Below are positions 33,503-41,994 of a DNA stretch of 64,000 bases, in pieces. This DNA comes from Pseudomonas graminis. GTDB lineage: Bacteria > Pseudomonadota > Gammaproteobacteria > Pseudomonadales > Pseudomonadaceae. Both the position numbers and the translations under genes were made by a program. A model generated the notes under the pieces. The model was not told where the DNA came from. It worked only from the letters and a program-made list of their open reading frames with translations, and made no database searches. How positions within the stretch are numbered: position 1 is the first letter of the stretch; each line of letters begins with the position of its first letter. The stretch is from contig NZ_FOHW01000007.1 in assembly GCF_900111735.1 (NCBI RefSeq), positions 121,313-185,312 of the forward strand, in the 5' to 3' direction.

Positions 33503-34627
33503 ATGAGCAACGTCGATTCAAGCGCTGGGGCGAGTGATGTTCTGGTCAGCTTTCGCGGTGTGCAAAAGAGCTATGACGGCGAAGCCCTGATCGTCAAAGA
33601 CCTCAACCTGGATATTTGCAAAGGCGAATTCCTCACCCTGCTCGGGCCGTCCGGCTCCGGCAAGACCACCAGCCTGATGATGCTCGCCGGCTTCGAGACG
33701 CCCACTGCGGGGGAGATCCTGCTGGCCGGACGTTCGATCAACAACGTGCCGCCGCACAAGCGCGACATCGGCATGGTGTTCCAGAACTACGCGCTGTTCC
33801 CGCACATGACCGTCGCTGAAAACCTCGCGTTCCCGCTGTCGGTGCGCGGCATGAGCAAGACCGACGTCGCCGAAAAGGTCAAACGCGCCCTCGACATGGT
33901 GCAGCTCGGCACCTTCGCCCATCGTTACCCCGCGCAGTTGTCGGGTGGTCAGCAACAACGTGTCGCGCTGGCCCGGGCGCTGGTGTTCGAACCGCAGCTG
34001 GTGCTGATGGACGAACCCCTCGGGGCGCTCGACAAACAACTGCGCGAACACATGCAGATGGAAATCAAGCATCTGCATCAGCGCCTGGGCGTGACCGTCG
34101 TCTACGTCACCCACGATCAGGGCGAAGCGCTGACCATGTCGGACCGCGTCGCGGTGTTCCATCAGGGCGAGATCCAGCAGATCGCCCCACCGCGCACCCT
34201 TTATGAAGAGCCGAAAAACACCTTCGTTGCCAACTTCATCGGCGAGAACAACCGCATCAGCGGCACCTTGCTCAGCCAGAGCGGCGATCGATGCGTGGTC
34301 GGCCTGGCGCGCGGCGAGAAAGTCGAAGCGCTGGCGATCAATATCGGTGCCACCGGCAGCCCGGTCACGCTGTCGATTCGTCCCGAACGCGTGAACCTCA
34401 ACGGCCGCAGCGAGAGTTGCGTCAATCGCTTCTCCGGTCGCGTTGCCGAATTCATCTACTTGGGCGACCACGTGCGGGTGCGTCTGGAAGTGGCCGGGAA
34501 AACCGATTTCTTCGTCAAGCAGCCCATCGCCGAGCTGGATCCGGCGCTGAGCGTTGGCGATGTAGTGCCCATTGGATGGCAGGTCGAGCACGCCCGCGCG
34601 CTGGACCCGTTGCTGGATGCACATTGA
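33503..34627 (+). CDS. agtA: ABC transporter ATP-binding protein (AgtA-like)
   Basis: The 374-residue protein has Walker A GPSGSGKTTS, signature LSGGQQQRVALARAL, Walker B LVLMDEPLGALD and the switch His in VTHDQGEAL, then a C-terminal TOBE domain. It is of the PotA type that drives polyamine-like import. I used the ATG at 33503 (AAGG upstream, then SNVDSSAGASD); the frame is open back to 33440 but that stretch contains the likely promoter. It is followed by a binding protein and two permeases, matching agtABCD of P. aeruginosa (GABA and 5-aminovalerate uptake). Confidence 0.9.
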   Translation: MSNVDSSAGASDVLVSFRGVQKSYDGEALIVKDLNLDICKGEFLTLLGPSGSGKTTSLMMLAGFETPTAGEILLAGRSINNVPPHKRDIGMVFQNYALFPHMTVAENLAFPLSVRGMSKTDVAEKVKRALDMVQLGTFAHRYPAQLSGGQQQRVALARALVFEPQLVLMDEPLGALDKQLREHMQMEIKHLHQRLGVTVVYVTHDQGEALTMSDRVAVFHQGEIQQIAPPRTLYEEPKNTFVANFIGENNRISGTLLSQSGDRCVVGLARGEKVEALAINIGATGSPVTLSIRPERVNLNGRSESCVNRFSGRVAEFIYLGDHVRVRLEVAGKTDFFVKQPIAELDPALSVGDVVPIGWQVEHARALDPLLDAH

Positions 34628-34717
34628 TACACCCGCGTGACGCGTCAACCGAAGAACCCAGAGGCGAGCCAAATCGCCCCATCGCTTAACCAACATTGTT
34701 CGTGGAGAGAAAAACTG

Positions 34718-35749
34718 ATGCTCAAGACATTGAAGCTCACCGCCTTATCGGTCGGCATGATGTGCGCCGCGCAAGCCATGGCAGCGGACCTGACGGTCAT
34801 TTCCTTCGGCGGCGCGAACAAGGCGGCCCAGGAAAAAGCCTTCTATGCGCCGTGGGAAAAAGCAGGCAACGGCAAGATCATCGCGGGCGAATACAACGGT
34901 GAAATGGCCAAGGTCAAAGCCATGGTCGACACCAAAAGCGTGACCTGGGATCTGGTGGAAGTGGAATCGCCGGAGCTGTCCCGAGGCTGTGACGAAGACA
35001 TGTTCGAGTCGCTGGCGTCGGTCGATCTCGGCAACAAAGACAACTACGTAAAGGGCGCAATTTCTGAGTGCGGCGTGGGCTTTTTCGTCTGGTCCACCGT
35101 GCTGGCCTACAACGCCGACAAGCTGAAATCCGCACCGACCGGTTGGGCTGATTTCTGGGACACCGAGAAATTCCCGGGCAAGCGTGGCCTGCGCAAGGGC
35201 GCCAAATACACCTTGGAATTCGCATTGATGGCCGACGGCGTTGCCCCGAAAGACGTCTACAAAGTGCTGGGGACCAAGGAAGGCCAGGACCGCGCCTTCA
35301 AGATGCTCGACAAGCTCAAGCCTAGCATTCAGTGGTGGGAAGCGGGCGCACAGCCTCCGCAGTATCTGCAATCGGGCGACGTCGTGATGAGCTCGGCCTA
35401 CAACGGTCGCATCGCAGCCGTGCAGAAAGAGAGCAACCTGAAAGTGGTCTGGACCGGCGGTGTGTATGACTTCGACGCATGGGCCATTCCGAAGGGGGCG
35501 AAAAACGCTGAAGAAGCGAAGAAGTTCATCGCTTACTCCCTCAAGCCAGAGCAGCAGAAGACCTACTCCGAAAACATCGCTTACGGCCCGGCCAACACGG
35601 GCGCGGTCCCGTTGTTGAGCGCTGACACCCTGAAAAACATGCCGACCACTCCTGAGAACATCAAGGATCAGGTGCAGATCGACGTGAAATTCTGGGCCGA
35701 CTTCGGTGAGTCGCTGGAACAGCGCTTTAACTCCTGGGCGGCTAAATAA
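34718..35749 (+). CDS. agtB: Periplasmic substrate-binding protein (AgtB-like)
   Basis: The 343-residue protein has a clear signal peptide (LKLTALSVGMMCAAQAMAAD) and a PotD/PotF-like bilobal body (LTVISFGGANKAAQEKAFYA at the mature N terminus; a WEAGAQPPQYLQSGDVVMSS stretch in the second lobe). The start is the ATG at 34718 with GGAGAG upstream. In this operon it should bind the imported amino acid, probably GABA or 5-aminovalerate by analogy with P. aeruginosa. Confidence 0.9.
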   Translation: MLKTLKLTALSVGMMCAAQAMAADLTVISFGGANKAAQEKAFYAPWEKAGNGKIIAGEYNGEMAKVKAMVDTKSVTWDLVEVESPELSRGCDEDMFESLASVDLGNKDNYVKGAISECGVGFFVWSTVLAYNADKLKSAPTGWADFWDTEKFPGKRGLRKGAKYTLEFALMADGVAPKDVYKVLGTKEGQDRAFKMLDKLKPSIQWWEAGAQPPQYLQSGDVVMSSAYNGRIAAVQKESNLKVVWTGGVYDFDAWAIPKGAKNAEEAKKFIAYSLKPEQQKTYSENIAYGPANTGAVPLLSADTLKNMPTTPENIKDQVQIDVKFWADFGESLEQRFNSWAAK

Positions 35750-35860
35750 GATCGCAGCCCTGTAAGCGCTTCGTTGTGAGTTAGATCCGGGTGCGTCGTC
35801 TGAACTGGCTGAAAGCAGGGCAGGGGACGCGCTCTTTGTTGAGAGATTTCGGAGTTCACT

Positions 35861-37108
35861 ATGGCCACCGCCGTGCCCCTGACTGAAGGCGCCAGCCCGA
35901 CCCTGAAGCAACGCCTGGCCCGTGCCGAGCGCGTCAATCGCTGGAAGGCTCAGGCGTTGATCGCGCCATTGGTGATCTTCCTGCTGCTGGTGTTTCTCGT
36001 GCCGATTGCGGCGTTGCTCTACAAAAGCGTCAGTAACCCGGAAGTGGTGGGTGGCATGCCGCTCACTGTGGTGGAAGTGGCGAAATGGGACGGCAAGGGG
36101 CTGCCGCCGGACGCGGTGTACAAAGCCGCGAGCCAGGATTTGGCCGAAGCGCGCAAGAATCAGACGCTGGGCGATCTGTCCAAACGCTTGAACCAGGAGT
36201 TGGCGGGCTACCGCAGCCTGTTGGCGAAAACCGCCCGCGCCATGCCATTCAAGGAAGAGCCGGCGTCTTATAAGGAAGCGCTGGAAGCCATTGATGAACG
36301 CTGGGGCGATCCCGCGTATTGGCAGGCCATCCGCCGCAACACCTCAAGCTTCACTCCCTATTATTTGCTGGCCGCTGTCGACCATCGCATCGATGACCTC
36401 GGTGAAGTGGCGCCCGCGACACCCGATCAGGCGATTTACATCGACATCTTTGCCCGCACCTTCTGGATGGGCCTGGTGATCACTGTGATCTGCCTGCTGC
36501 TGGCCTATCCGCTGGCGTATCTGTTGGCCAACCTGCCTGCACGGCAGAGCAACCTGTTGATGATTCTGGTCCTGCTGCCGTTCTGGACATCGATCCTGGT
36601 GCGAGTCGCCGCCTGGATCGTGTTGCTGCAATCGAGCGGCCTGATCAATGGCGCGCTGATGGCCATGGGCATTATCGATAAGCCGCTGGAATTGGTGTTC
36701 AACCGGGTGGGCGTTTACATCTCGATGGTGCACATCATGCTGCCGTTCATGATCCTGCCTATCTACAGCGTGATGAAAGGCATCTCGCCGACCTACATGC
36801 GCGCCGCTATCTCCCTGGGCTGCAACCCTTTCGCTAGTTTCTGGCGCGTGTATTTTCCGCAGACCTACGCCGGTGTGGGCGCGGGCTGTCTGTTGGTGTT
36901 CATCCTCGCCATCGGCTACTACATCACCCCGGCGCTGCTCGGCAGCCCTAACGATCAGATGGTCAGCTATTTCGTGGCGTTCTACACCAACACCAGCATC
37001 AACTGGGGCATGGCGACGGCGCTGGGCGGTTTGTTGCTGCTGGCGACCGTCGTGCTGTACCTGATCTATAACTGGCTGGTCGGCGCCAGCCGCCTGCGTC
37101 TGAGCTGA
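35861..37108 (+). CDS. agtC: ABC transporter permease, PotB type with long periplasmic loop (AgtC-like)
   Basis: The 415-residue protein has a first helix at about 28-50, then a hydrophilic region of some 140 residues, then five helices with the permease EAA-like loop (MRAAISLGCNPFASFWRVYFP). Ordinary PotB proteins have about 285-320 residues; the extra length is the loop between helices 1 and 2, a form seen in several Pseudomonas polyamine-type importers. The start has CGGAG upstream. Confidence 0.9.
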   Translation: MATAVPLTEGASPTLKQRLARAERVNRWKAQALIAPLVIFLLLVFLVPIAALLYKSVSNPEVVGGMPLTVVEVAKWDGKGLPPDAVYKAASQDLAEARKNQTLGDLSKRLNQELAGYRSLLAKTARAMPFKEEPASYKEALEAIDERWGDPAYWQAIRRNTSSFTPYYLLAAVDHRIDDLGEVAPATPDQAIYIDIFARTFWMGLVITVICLLLAYPLAYLLANLPARQSNLLMILVLLPFWTSILVRVAAWIVLLQSSGLINGALMAMGIIDKPLELVFNRVGVYISMVHIMLPFMILPIYSVMKGISPTYMRAAISLGCNPFASFWRVYFPQTYAGVGAGCLLVFILAIGYYITPALLGSPNDQMVSYFVAFYTNTSINWGMATALGGLLLLATVVLYLIYNWLVGASRLRLS

Positions 37109-37119
37109 GGAGAACGACT

Positions 37120-37944
37120 ATGTTGAGCCCTTATTCCTCGCCCATCGAGCGGGTCTGGCATTACACCCTGCGCACGCTGTGCGGGTTGATTCTGCTGTTC
37201 CTGGTGTTGCCGGTGCTGGTGATCGTGCCGCTGTCGTTCAACTCCGGGAGTTTTCTGGTCTACCCGCTGCAGGGCTTTTCGCTGCACTGGTATCAGGACT
37301 TTTTCGGCTCGGCGGAGTGGATGCGCGCGCTGAAGAACAGCCTGATCGTCGCGCCGGCTGCCACGGTGCTCGCCATGGGTTTCGGGACGTTGGCGGCAAT
37401 CGGTCTGACCCGCAGCAACTTCCCCGGCAAGGCGCTGGTGATGGCGCTGGTGATTTCGCCGATGGTGGTGCCGGTGGTGATTGTCGGGGTGGCGAGCTAT
37501 CTGTTTTTTGCGCCACTGGGTCTGGGCAACAGCTACATCTCGCTGATCCTGGTGCACGCCGTATTGGGTGTGCCGTTTGTGATCATCACCGTGTCGGCCA
37601 CGTTGCAGGGTTTCAATTACAACCTGGTGCGCGCAGCGGCGAGTCTGGGCGCTTCGCCGACGACGGCGTTTCGACGTGTGACCCTGCCGCTGATTGCGCC
37701 GGGCGTGATCTCCGGAGCGCTGTTTGCGTTCGCGACCTCGTTCGATGAAGTAGTGGTCACGCTGTTCCTCGCAGGCCCGGGCCAGGCGACCTTGCCGCGG
37801 CAGATGTTCAGCGGCATCCGCGAAAACCTCAGCCCGACGATTGCCGCCGCAGCGACCTTGCTTATCGGCTTCTCGGTGGTGCTGTTGCTGGTGCTCGAAT
37901 GGCTGCGCGGCCGCAGCGAGAAACTGCGCACGGCGGTGGAGTGA
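37120..37944 (+). CDS. agtD: ABC transporter permease, PotC type (AgtD-like)
   Basis: The 274-residue protein has six predicted helices and the EAA-like loop VRAAASLGASPTTAFRRVTLP. It pairs with the preceding permease to form the membrane channel. The start is 11 bases after the upstream stop, with a GAGGAGA site, so the two are co-translated. A REP array follows the stop, which often marks the end of a transcription unit. Confidence 0.9.
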   Translation: MLSPYSSPIERVWHYTLRTLCGLILLFLVLPVLVIVPLSFNSGSFLVYPLQGFSLHWYQDFFGSAEWMRALKNSLIVAPAATVLAMGFGTLAAIGLTRSNFPGKALVMALVISPMVVPVVIVGVASYLFFAPLGLGNSYISLILVHAVLGVPFVIITVSATLQGFNYNLVRAAASLGASPTTAFRRVTLPLIAPGVISGALFAFATSFDEVVVTLFLAGPGQATLPRQMFSGIRENLSPTIAAAATLLIGFSVVLLLVLEWLRGRSEKLRTAVE

Positions 37945-37980
37945 TCAACACCCATTGGGGCACTGGCTGTAACGTGAATG

Positions 37981-38073
37981 GTAGGACCGGCTATAGCCGG
38001 GAAGGCGGCCTGCGTCACACTGCAAAATGGACGGTGTCCACGCAGGCCTCTTCCCGGCTGAAGCCGGTCCTAC
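37981..38073. repeat. REPIN 1 (GGACCGGCT..AGCCGGGAAG family)
   Basis: Arms GTAGGACCGGCTATAGCCGG and CCGGCTGAAGCCGGTCCTAC face each other in a 93-bp unit just after agtD. This REP family is distinct from the TGTAGGAG type seen elsewhere in the window. Confidence 0.85.
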
Positions 38074-38124
38074 ACATGCACTGCGTTCATCCAGCGGATC
38101 TCTTCGGCACACCGCCTGCTTTTA

Positions 38125-38217
38125 GTGGGACCGGCTTTAGCCGGGAAGGCGTCAGGTGCCACGCCGCAAAATTGATAGCGCACCCAAGGGCCTCTTCCCG
38201 GCTGAAGCCGGTCCCAC
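38125..38217. repeat. REPIN 2, first unit of a 145-bp tandem repeat
   Basis: A second 93-bp inverted pair begins GTGGGACCGGCTTTAGCCGG and ends CCGGTCCCAC. The flanking string GCGTTCATCCAG recurs 145 bases later, so the REPIN and its flank were duplicated as one unit. Confidence 0.85.
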
Positions 38218-38269
38218 TGAAAGCAGCGCGTTCATCCAGTGAGTGTTGCTGACACACCGCAGTCTCTTT

Positions 38270-38330
38270 GTGGGACCGGCTTTAGCCGGGAAGGCGTCAG
38301 GTGCCACGCCGAAAAATTGATAGCGCACAC
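38270..38330. repeat. REPIN 3, truncated second unit of the 145-bp repeat
   Basis: This copy matches the left arm and spacer of REPIN 2 almost base for base (one change, CCGCAAAA to CCGAAAAA) to about 38328 but lacks the right arm. The 511-base gap between agtD and the next gene is otherwise made of these repeats and the promoter region of the dehydrogenase. Confidence 0.8.
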
Positions 38331-38455
38331 ATTCGAATCTTCCTACTTCACAAAACTGACGCATTCCGCGATCCGGTCTATGTTTCACTCAACACATGCT
38401 GACCCTGCCTTGTAAAAGAGCCACGGCTCCAACAACAATGTAAAGGACGAGCCCG

Positions 38456-39604
38456 ATGAGTGTTTCTGCTTTCAAGATCGCCAACAAACTGATCACTGGC
38501 CCCGCCGCGATTGAGCAGTTGTCCACCGAGCTGACCCGGCTCAACGTGCAAAACCCGCTGATCGTTACCGACGCGATACTGGTCAAATCCGGGACCGTCG
38601 ATCTCGCGCTGGCGCAATTGGGCGGTCGTCGTTATGGCCTGTTTGATCAGGTCAAACCCGAGCCGGAAATCTCTATCGTCGAGGACTGCACCCGGGCTTA
38701 CCGTGAGGGCGGTCACGACGGCCTGATCGCTGTCGGCGGCGGCAGTGCCATCGACATCGCCAAGGGCGTCGCGGCGTTCGCCAATCACGAAGGGCCGCTG
38801 ACCGAGTTGTTCGGGGTTGATCTGGTCAAGCGCAAAGGCCCTCCGCTGATTGCCATCCCGACCACCGCTGGCACGGGATCGGAGGTCACCAACGTGGCGA
38901 TCTTTTCAGATAATCAGGCACAACTGAAAAAAGGCATTGTCAGCGATTACCTGTTGCCCGACGTCGCGCTGGTCAGCCCCTTGATGACCCTGACCTGTCC
39001 GCGCAGCGTCACGGCGGCTAGCGGAGTCGACGCGCTGGTGCACGCCATCGAAGCCTATCTATCAGTGAATGCTTCGCCGATCACCGACGCCATCGCCCTG
39101 GGTGCCATCAAGCTGATCGTCAAGGCGCTGCCCAAGGCCTACGCCAATCCGTCCAGCCTGCAAGCGCGAGAAGACATGGCCACCGCCAGCCTCATGGCCG
39201 GCATGGCATTCGGTAATGCCGGGGTTGGCGCGGTGCATGCGCTGGCGTATCCGTTAGGCGGGCGTTTCAACATTGCCCACGGCGTCAGCAACGCGCTGTT
39301 GCTGCCGTATGTGATGGAGTGGAACAAGCTGGCTTGCGTCGAGCGGATGCGCGACATCGCCGACGCAATGGGCGTACGCGTCGCGCACTTGAGCGACAAG
39401 GACGCCGCCGACCTGGCGGTGAAAGCCATGGCCGACTTGTGCGCCGCGGTGGAAATCCCGTCCGGCCTGCGCAGCTTCAACGTGCCTGAAGACGCCATTC
39501 CCGCGATGGCCGAGGAGGCCAGCAAGATCGAGCGGCTGATGCGCAACAATCCACGGAAACTGACCGCTGCCGAAATCGAGAGAATCTACCGCGCGGCATA
39601 TTGA
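38456..39604 (+). CDS. Iron-containing alcohol dehydrogenase
   Basis: The 382-residue group III dehydrogenase has the cofactor motif GGGSAIDIAKG, the IPTTAGTGSEVTN loop, and metal ligands in DALVHAIEAYLS and AHGVSNALLLPYVMEWN. Members use NAD(P)H to interconvert alcohols and aldehydes; some act on 4-hydroxybutyrate. Since it follows a GABA/5-aminovalerate importer, reduction of succinic or glutaric semialdehyde is an attractive but unproven role. It is separated from agtD by 511 bases of repeats, so it probably has its own promoter. It is not part of this locus in PAO1 as I remember it. Confidence 0.88.
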   Translation: MSVSAFKIANKLITGPAAIEQLSTELTRLNVQNPLIVTDAILVKSGTVDLALAQLGGRRYGLFDQVKPEPEISIVEDCTRAYREGGHDGLIAVGGGSAIDIAKGVAAFANHEGPLTELFGVDLVKRKGPPLIAIPTTAGTGSEVTNVAIFSDNQAQLKKGIVSDYLLPDVALVSPLMTLTCPRSVTAASGVDALVHAIEAYLSVNASPITDAIALGAIKLIVKALPKAYANPSSLQAREDMATASLMAGMAFGNAGVGAVHALAYPLGGRFNIAHGVSNALLLPYVMEWNKLACVERMRDIADAMGVRVAHLSDKDAADLAVKAMADLCAAVEIPSGLRSFNVPEDAIPAMAEEASKIERLMRNNPRKLTAAEIERIYRAAY

Positions 39605-39645
39605 TCGGTCAGTCGGCGCGCAGATGTATTGCCGGTAAGTGCCTC

Positions 39646-39739
39646 TTCGCGGGCAAGCGCGCTCCTACAGTTTCGGGGTGATCCAACCATCGGTGAGCTG
39701 CCGTGATCACGTGTAGGAGCGCGCTTGCCCGCGATGGCG
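39646..39739. repeat. REPIN (TGTAGGAG family)
   Basis: TTCGCGGGCAAGCGCGCTCC at 39646 and GGAGCGCGCTTGCCCGCGAT near 39716 are inverted across about 42 bases, between the convergent dehydrogenase and CsbD-like genes. Confidence 0.8.
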
Positions 39740-39785
39740 TTTGCTCAAGCGCTGATCATCTCTGCCAGATTCGCAACGACATGCT

Positions 39786-40043
39786 TCAACCGCGACGACG
39801 AGCCAGCAACCAGCCGACGGTCAGCGTCAGGCCGGCGAGGACCATCAATGTGGTGCGCGGCCGTTGCTGGGTGAAGGTCGCCACTTCGTCCAGCAGATCG
39901 CCGTAACGTTCCTGCAATTCACCCGCCGCTTGCCGCGCTTTGCCTTCCATTTGCGTACGCTCGTCACCAGTCAGGTTGCCGAAGACGTCTTGGGCCTTGC
40001 CGGCTGCCTGCTCCAGTACGCCTTTCACTTGTTCGGTTTTCAT
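39786..40043 (-). CDS. CsbD-like stress protein with C-terminal membrane helix
   Basis: The 85-residue protein has a CsbD-type helical head (MKTEQVKGVLEQAAGKAQDV, then LTGDERTQMEGKARQAAGEL) and, unlike most CsbD proteins, a C-terminal hydrophobic helix ending in arginines (TTLMVLAGLTLTVGWLLARRR). That tail recalls the DUF883/ElaB group that anchors ribosome-linked proteins to the membrane. The start at 40043 has GGAGT upstream; the frame runs open to 40163 but that part has no coding look. A conserved regulatory-looking motif lies at 40149-40180, upstream. Confidence 0.8.
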   Translation of the reverse strand: MKTEQVKGVLEQAAGKAQDVFGNLTGDERTQMEGKARQAAGELQERYGDLLDEVATFTQQRPRTTLMVLAGLTLTVGWLLARRRG

Positions 40044-40148
40044 GTCTTGACTCCAGGAAGTGATTATCGGTGATGAATATCTCGCTGATCCAAACGGGTC
40101 AGCCACACCCATAGCGTAGAGCCCTGGCGTCACCTGCTGAAGGTGACT

Positions 40149-40180
40149 ATGCACCAGACGCACTGGCGCATTTGCATCAC
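40149..40180. promoter_or_regulatory. Putative operator copy 1 (ATGCACCAGACG..GCGCATTTGCAT)
   Basis: It carries ATGCACCAGACG, then the core TGGCGCATTTGCA, then TCAC. The same outer strings recur at 41806-41840 with the core inverted. It lies between the regulator stop and the CsbD-like start, where it could act on the CsbD-like promoter. Confidence 0.4.
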
Positions 40181-41680
40181 TCAGCGTTTGCTTTTGCCCT
40201 GATTGGCGAACAGGTTCCGCTCCCTCGCCCAGACGATGGCTTCCGCCCGGCTGTGCACGTCGAGCTTGGAATACACCGTCGCGACGTGGTTGCGAATGGT
40301 GTTGAGCGCCAGGTTCAACCGCGCCGCAATCTCCTTGTCCGCCAGCCCTTCACAGATCAACCCCAGGACATCCCGCTCGCGAGCGGTCAGGTCTGTGAAT
40401 GAGGCGCTGGGCAGATGACGGGTGTTGACCCGCTTGGCATTGGCCAGCTTTTCGATCAGCGTCTGGCTGAACCACGAGGCGTCCTGCATCACCGTCTCGA
40501 TGGCCTCGACCAGCTCAAGCTCGGATCGCTTGCGCTCGGTGATGTCCATCAGCACGAACAGATAACAGGCATTGTCCTGAATCGTCACGGTGTCAGCGGC
40601 CAGCACGCAATCCATCGACTCGCTGCCTTTCTTGCGGACCTTCAGATCCAGCCCTTCAACACGCCCGGTGGTTTCCAGAACGTTGAACAGCTCGTCCATC
40701 ACCGCGCCATCTTCGATGAAACCCAGCTCGGCAACGGTCCGGCCGATCAGCTCCTGGGGCGTGTAACCCAAGGTGTTGAAGAACGCTTCGTTGGCTTCGA
40801 CGATCTGCTGCCGGTCCGCCGTGCACACCAATGTCGGCACCGGTGTCAGCTTGAATGCCTTGGCAAACCGCTCTTCGCTCTGGCGCAGGGCGGTCTCGGC
40901 CTTGCGTCTGGGCTCAAGGTCGGTGAACGAAAACAGCATGCAATCTTCTTCGTTCATGTCCAGCGGCTGCCCGGCGACGATGACCAGTTTGGTGCCGCCC
41001 TCCGGTAGCTTCAGCTCGGCCTGCATCTGCGGAATGGTCGCGCCCTGGTTCAGGCGCTCGATGGCGAGGTCCTTGCGCTCGGCGTTCTCAAGCACGTCCA
41101 CCTCGTACACAGAGCGGCCGATAACGTTCTCCCTCGAGTGCCCGGTCATTTCCAGAAAGCCCTGATTGACCTTGATGAAGCGCAGGTCGCTCAGGCGGCA
41201 GATCACCGCGGGAGCAGGGTTGGCGTTGAAGGTCTTTTCGAAACGCTGCTCGGCGCCGGCCCATTCCGTGGCGTCGGCCAGAATCAGCACCAGGGATTCA
41301 GGTGTGCCAGTGCTGTCTTCGAGCACCATGCTGCGAACGCGATGCACCCAGCTGCGCTCGTCTTCTTCACCTTCACCGATCTTGCTGACCTCGATGAGCA
41401 CATCGCTGAACACCTCGCCTGCCGACACACGGCTGATCGGATATTGATCAACGTCCAACGGATGGTTGTTGCGATAACGCAGGGAGAACTTCTCCCGATA
41501 GGCCTCGCCGTTGGCGCCCAGTTCGCTGATCTCCTCGACCCCGTGCATCAGCAGCGCCGCTTCGTTGGCCCAGATGATGGTCTGATCGACCTCCACCAGA
41601 ATTACCCCGTCCGACAGCCCCGAGATGATCTGCTGCAACTGGCGGCGGTTGGTTTCTCTGGCGAGGATGGCCTCTGACAT
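40181..41680 (-). CDS. Cytoplasmic multi-PAS regulator with LuxR-type HTH
   Basis: The 499-residue protein has three PAS/PAC modules (about 10-130, 140-265, 280-400) and a C-terminal LuxR HTH (LTARERDVLGLICEGLADKE, then NTIRNHVATVYSKLDVHSRA). It has no membrane helix, no kinase and no receiver domain, so it likely senses a small molecule, light or redox state through PAS and binds DNA directly. The neighbours on both sides (CsbD-like protein and a membrane protein) are stress-like, and both intergenic regions hold a shared near-palindrome, which suggests a small local regulon. Confidence 0.88.
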   Translation of the reverse strand: MSEAILARETNRRQLQQIISGLSDGVILVEVDQTIIWANEAALLMHGVEEISELGANGEAYREKFSLRYRNNHPLDVDQYPISRVSAGEVFSDVLIEVSKIGEGEEDERSWVHRVRSMVLEDSTGTPESLVLILADATEWAGAEQRFEKTFNANPAPAVICRLSDLRFIKVNQGFLEMTGHSRENVIGRSVYEVDVLENAERKDLAIERLNQGATIPQMQAELKLPEGGTKLVIVAGQPLDMNEEDCMLFSFTDLEPRRKAETALRQSEERFAKAFKLTPVPTLVCTADRQQIVEANEAFFNTLGYTPQELIGRTVAELGFIEDGAVMDELFNVLETTGRVEGLDLKVRKKGSESMDCVLAADTVTIQDNACYLFVLMDITERKRSELELVEAIETVMQDASWFSQTLIEKLANAKRVNTRHLPSASFTDLTARERDVLGLICEGLADKEIAARLNLALNTIRNHVATVYSKLDVHSRAEAIVWARERNLFANQGKSKR

Positions 41681-41805
41681 GCTTGCTCTCCTGACGTCTT
41701 AATGCGGTCGGGCTTCGGTCAGCCGGGCGCTCCACGCTATCCGACCGGCTGGCAAAAGCTTAGTGCTGCAGCTTAGTGCAGCCGTGTCCGCGAGGGTCGG
41801 TGCGA

Positions 41806-41840
41806 ATGCACCAGACGAAGCGGTGCAAATGCGCCATCAC
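41806..41840. promoter_or_regulatory. Putative operator copy 2 (core inverted)
   Basis: ATGCACCAGACG is followed by GTGCAAATGCGCCA, the reverse complement of the core in copy 1, and again by TCAC. It lies in the divergent region between the PAS-LuxR gene and the membrane-protein gene. Confidence 0.4.
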
Positions 41841-41929
41841 AGACCTCCACGGGCTGATCAAACTGGTTCCACGTCGCCTAAGACGCGGTGCGCCTGCCCC
41901 ACGCGGGCTCGCCCTCATCAACGCAGGTG

Positions 41930-41941
41930 GTGCATTTGCAC
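41930..41941. promoter_or_regulatory. Putative operator copy 3 (GTGCATTTGCAC)
   Basis: This is the most symmetric copy of the core, 54 bases before the membrane-protein ATG. The other two copies match it in 10 or 11 of 12 positions. Outside these motifs I see no gene in the 314-base divergent region. Confidence 0.4.
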
Positions 41942-41994
41942 TGATACCTCGGCTGCACGCTTGATCTGCATCCCCTGCACCAGAGGAAATTTTC

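Noticed and set aside
37981..38330. Possible CRISPR array
   Set aside because: The repeats are inverted REP arms with a 145-bp period and similar spacers; no direct short repeats with unique spacers and no cas genes.
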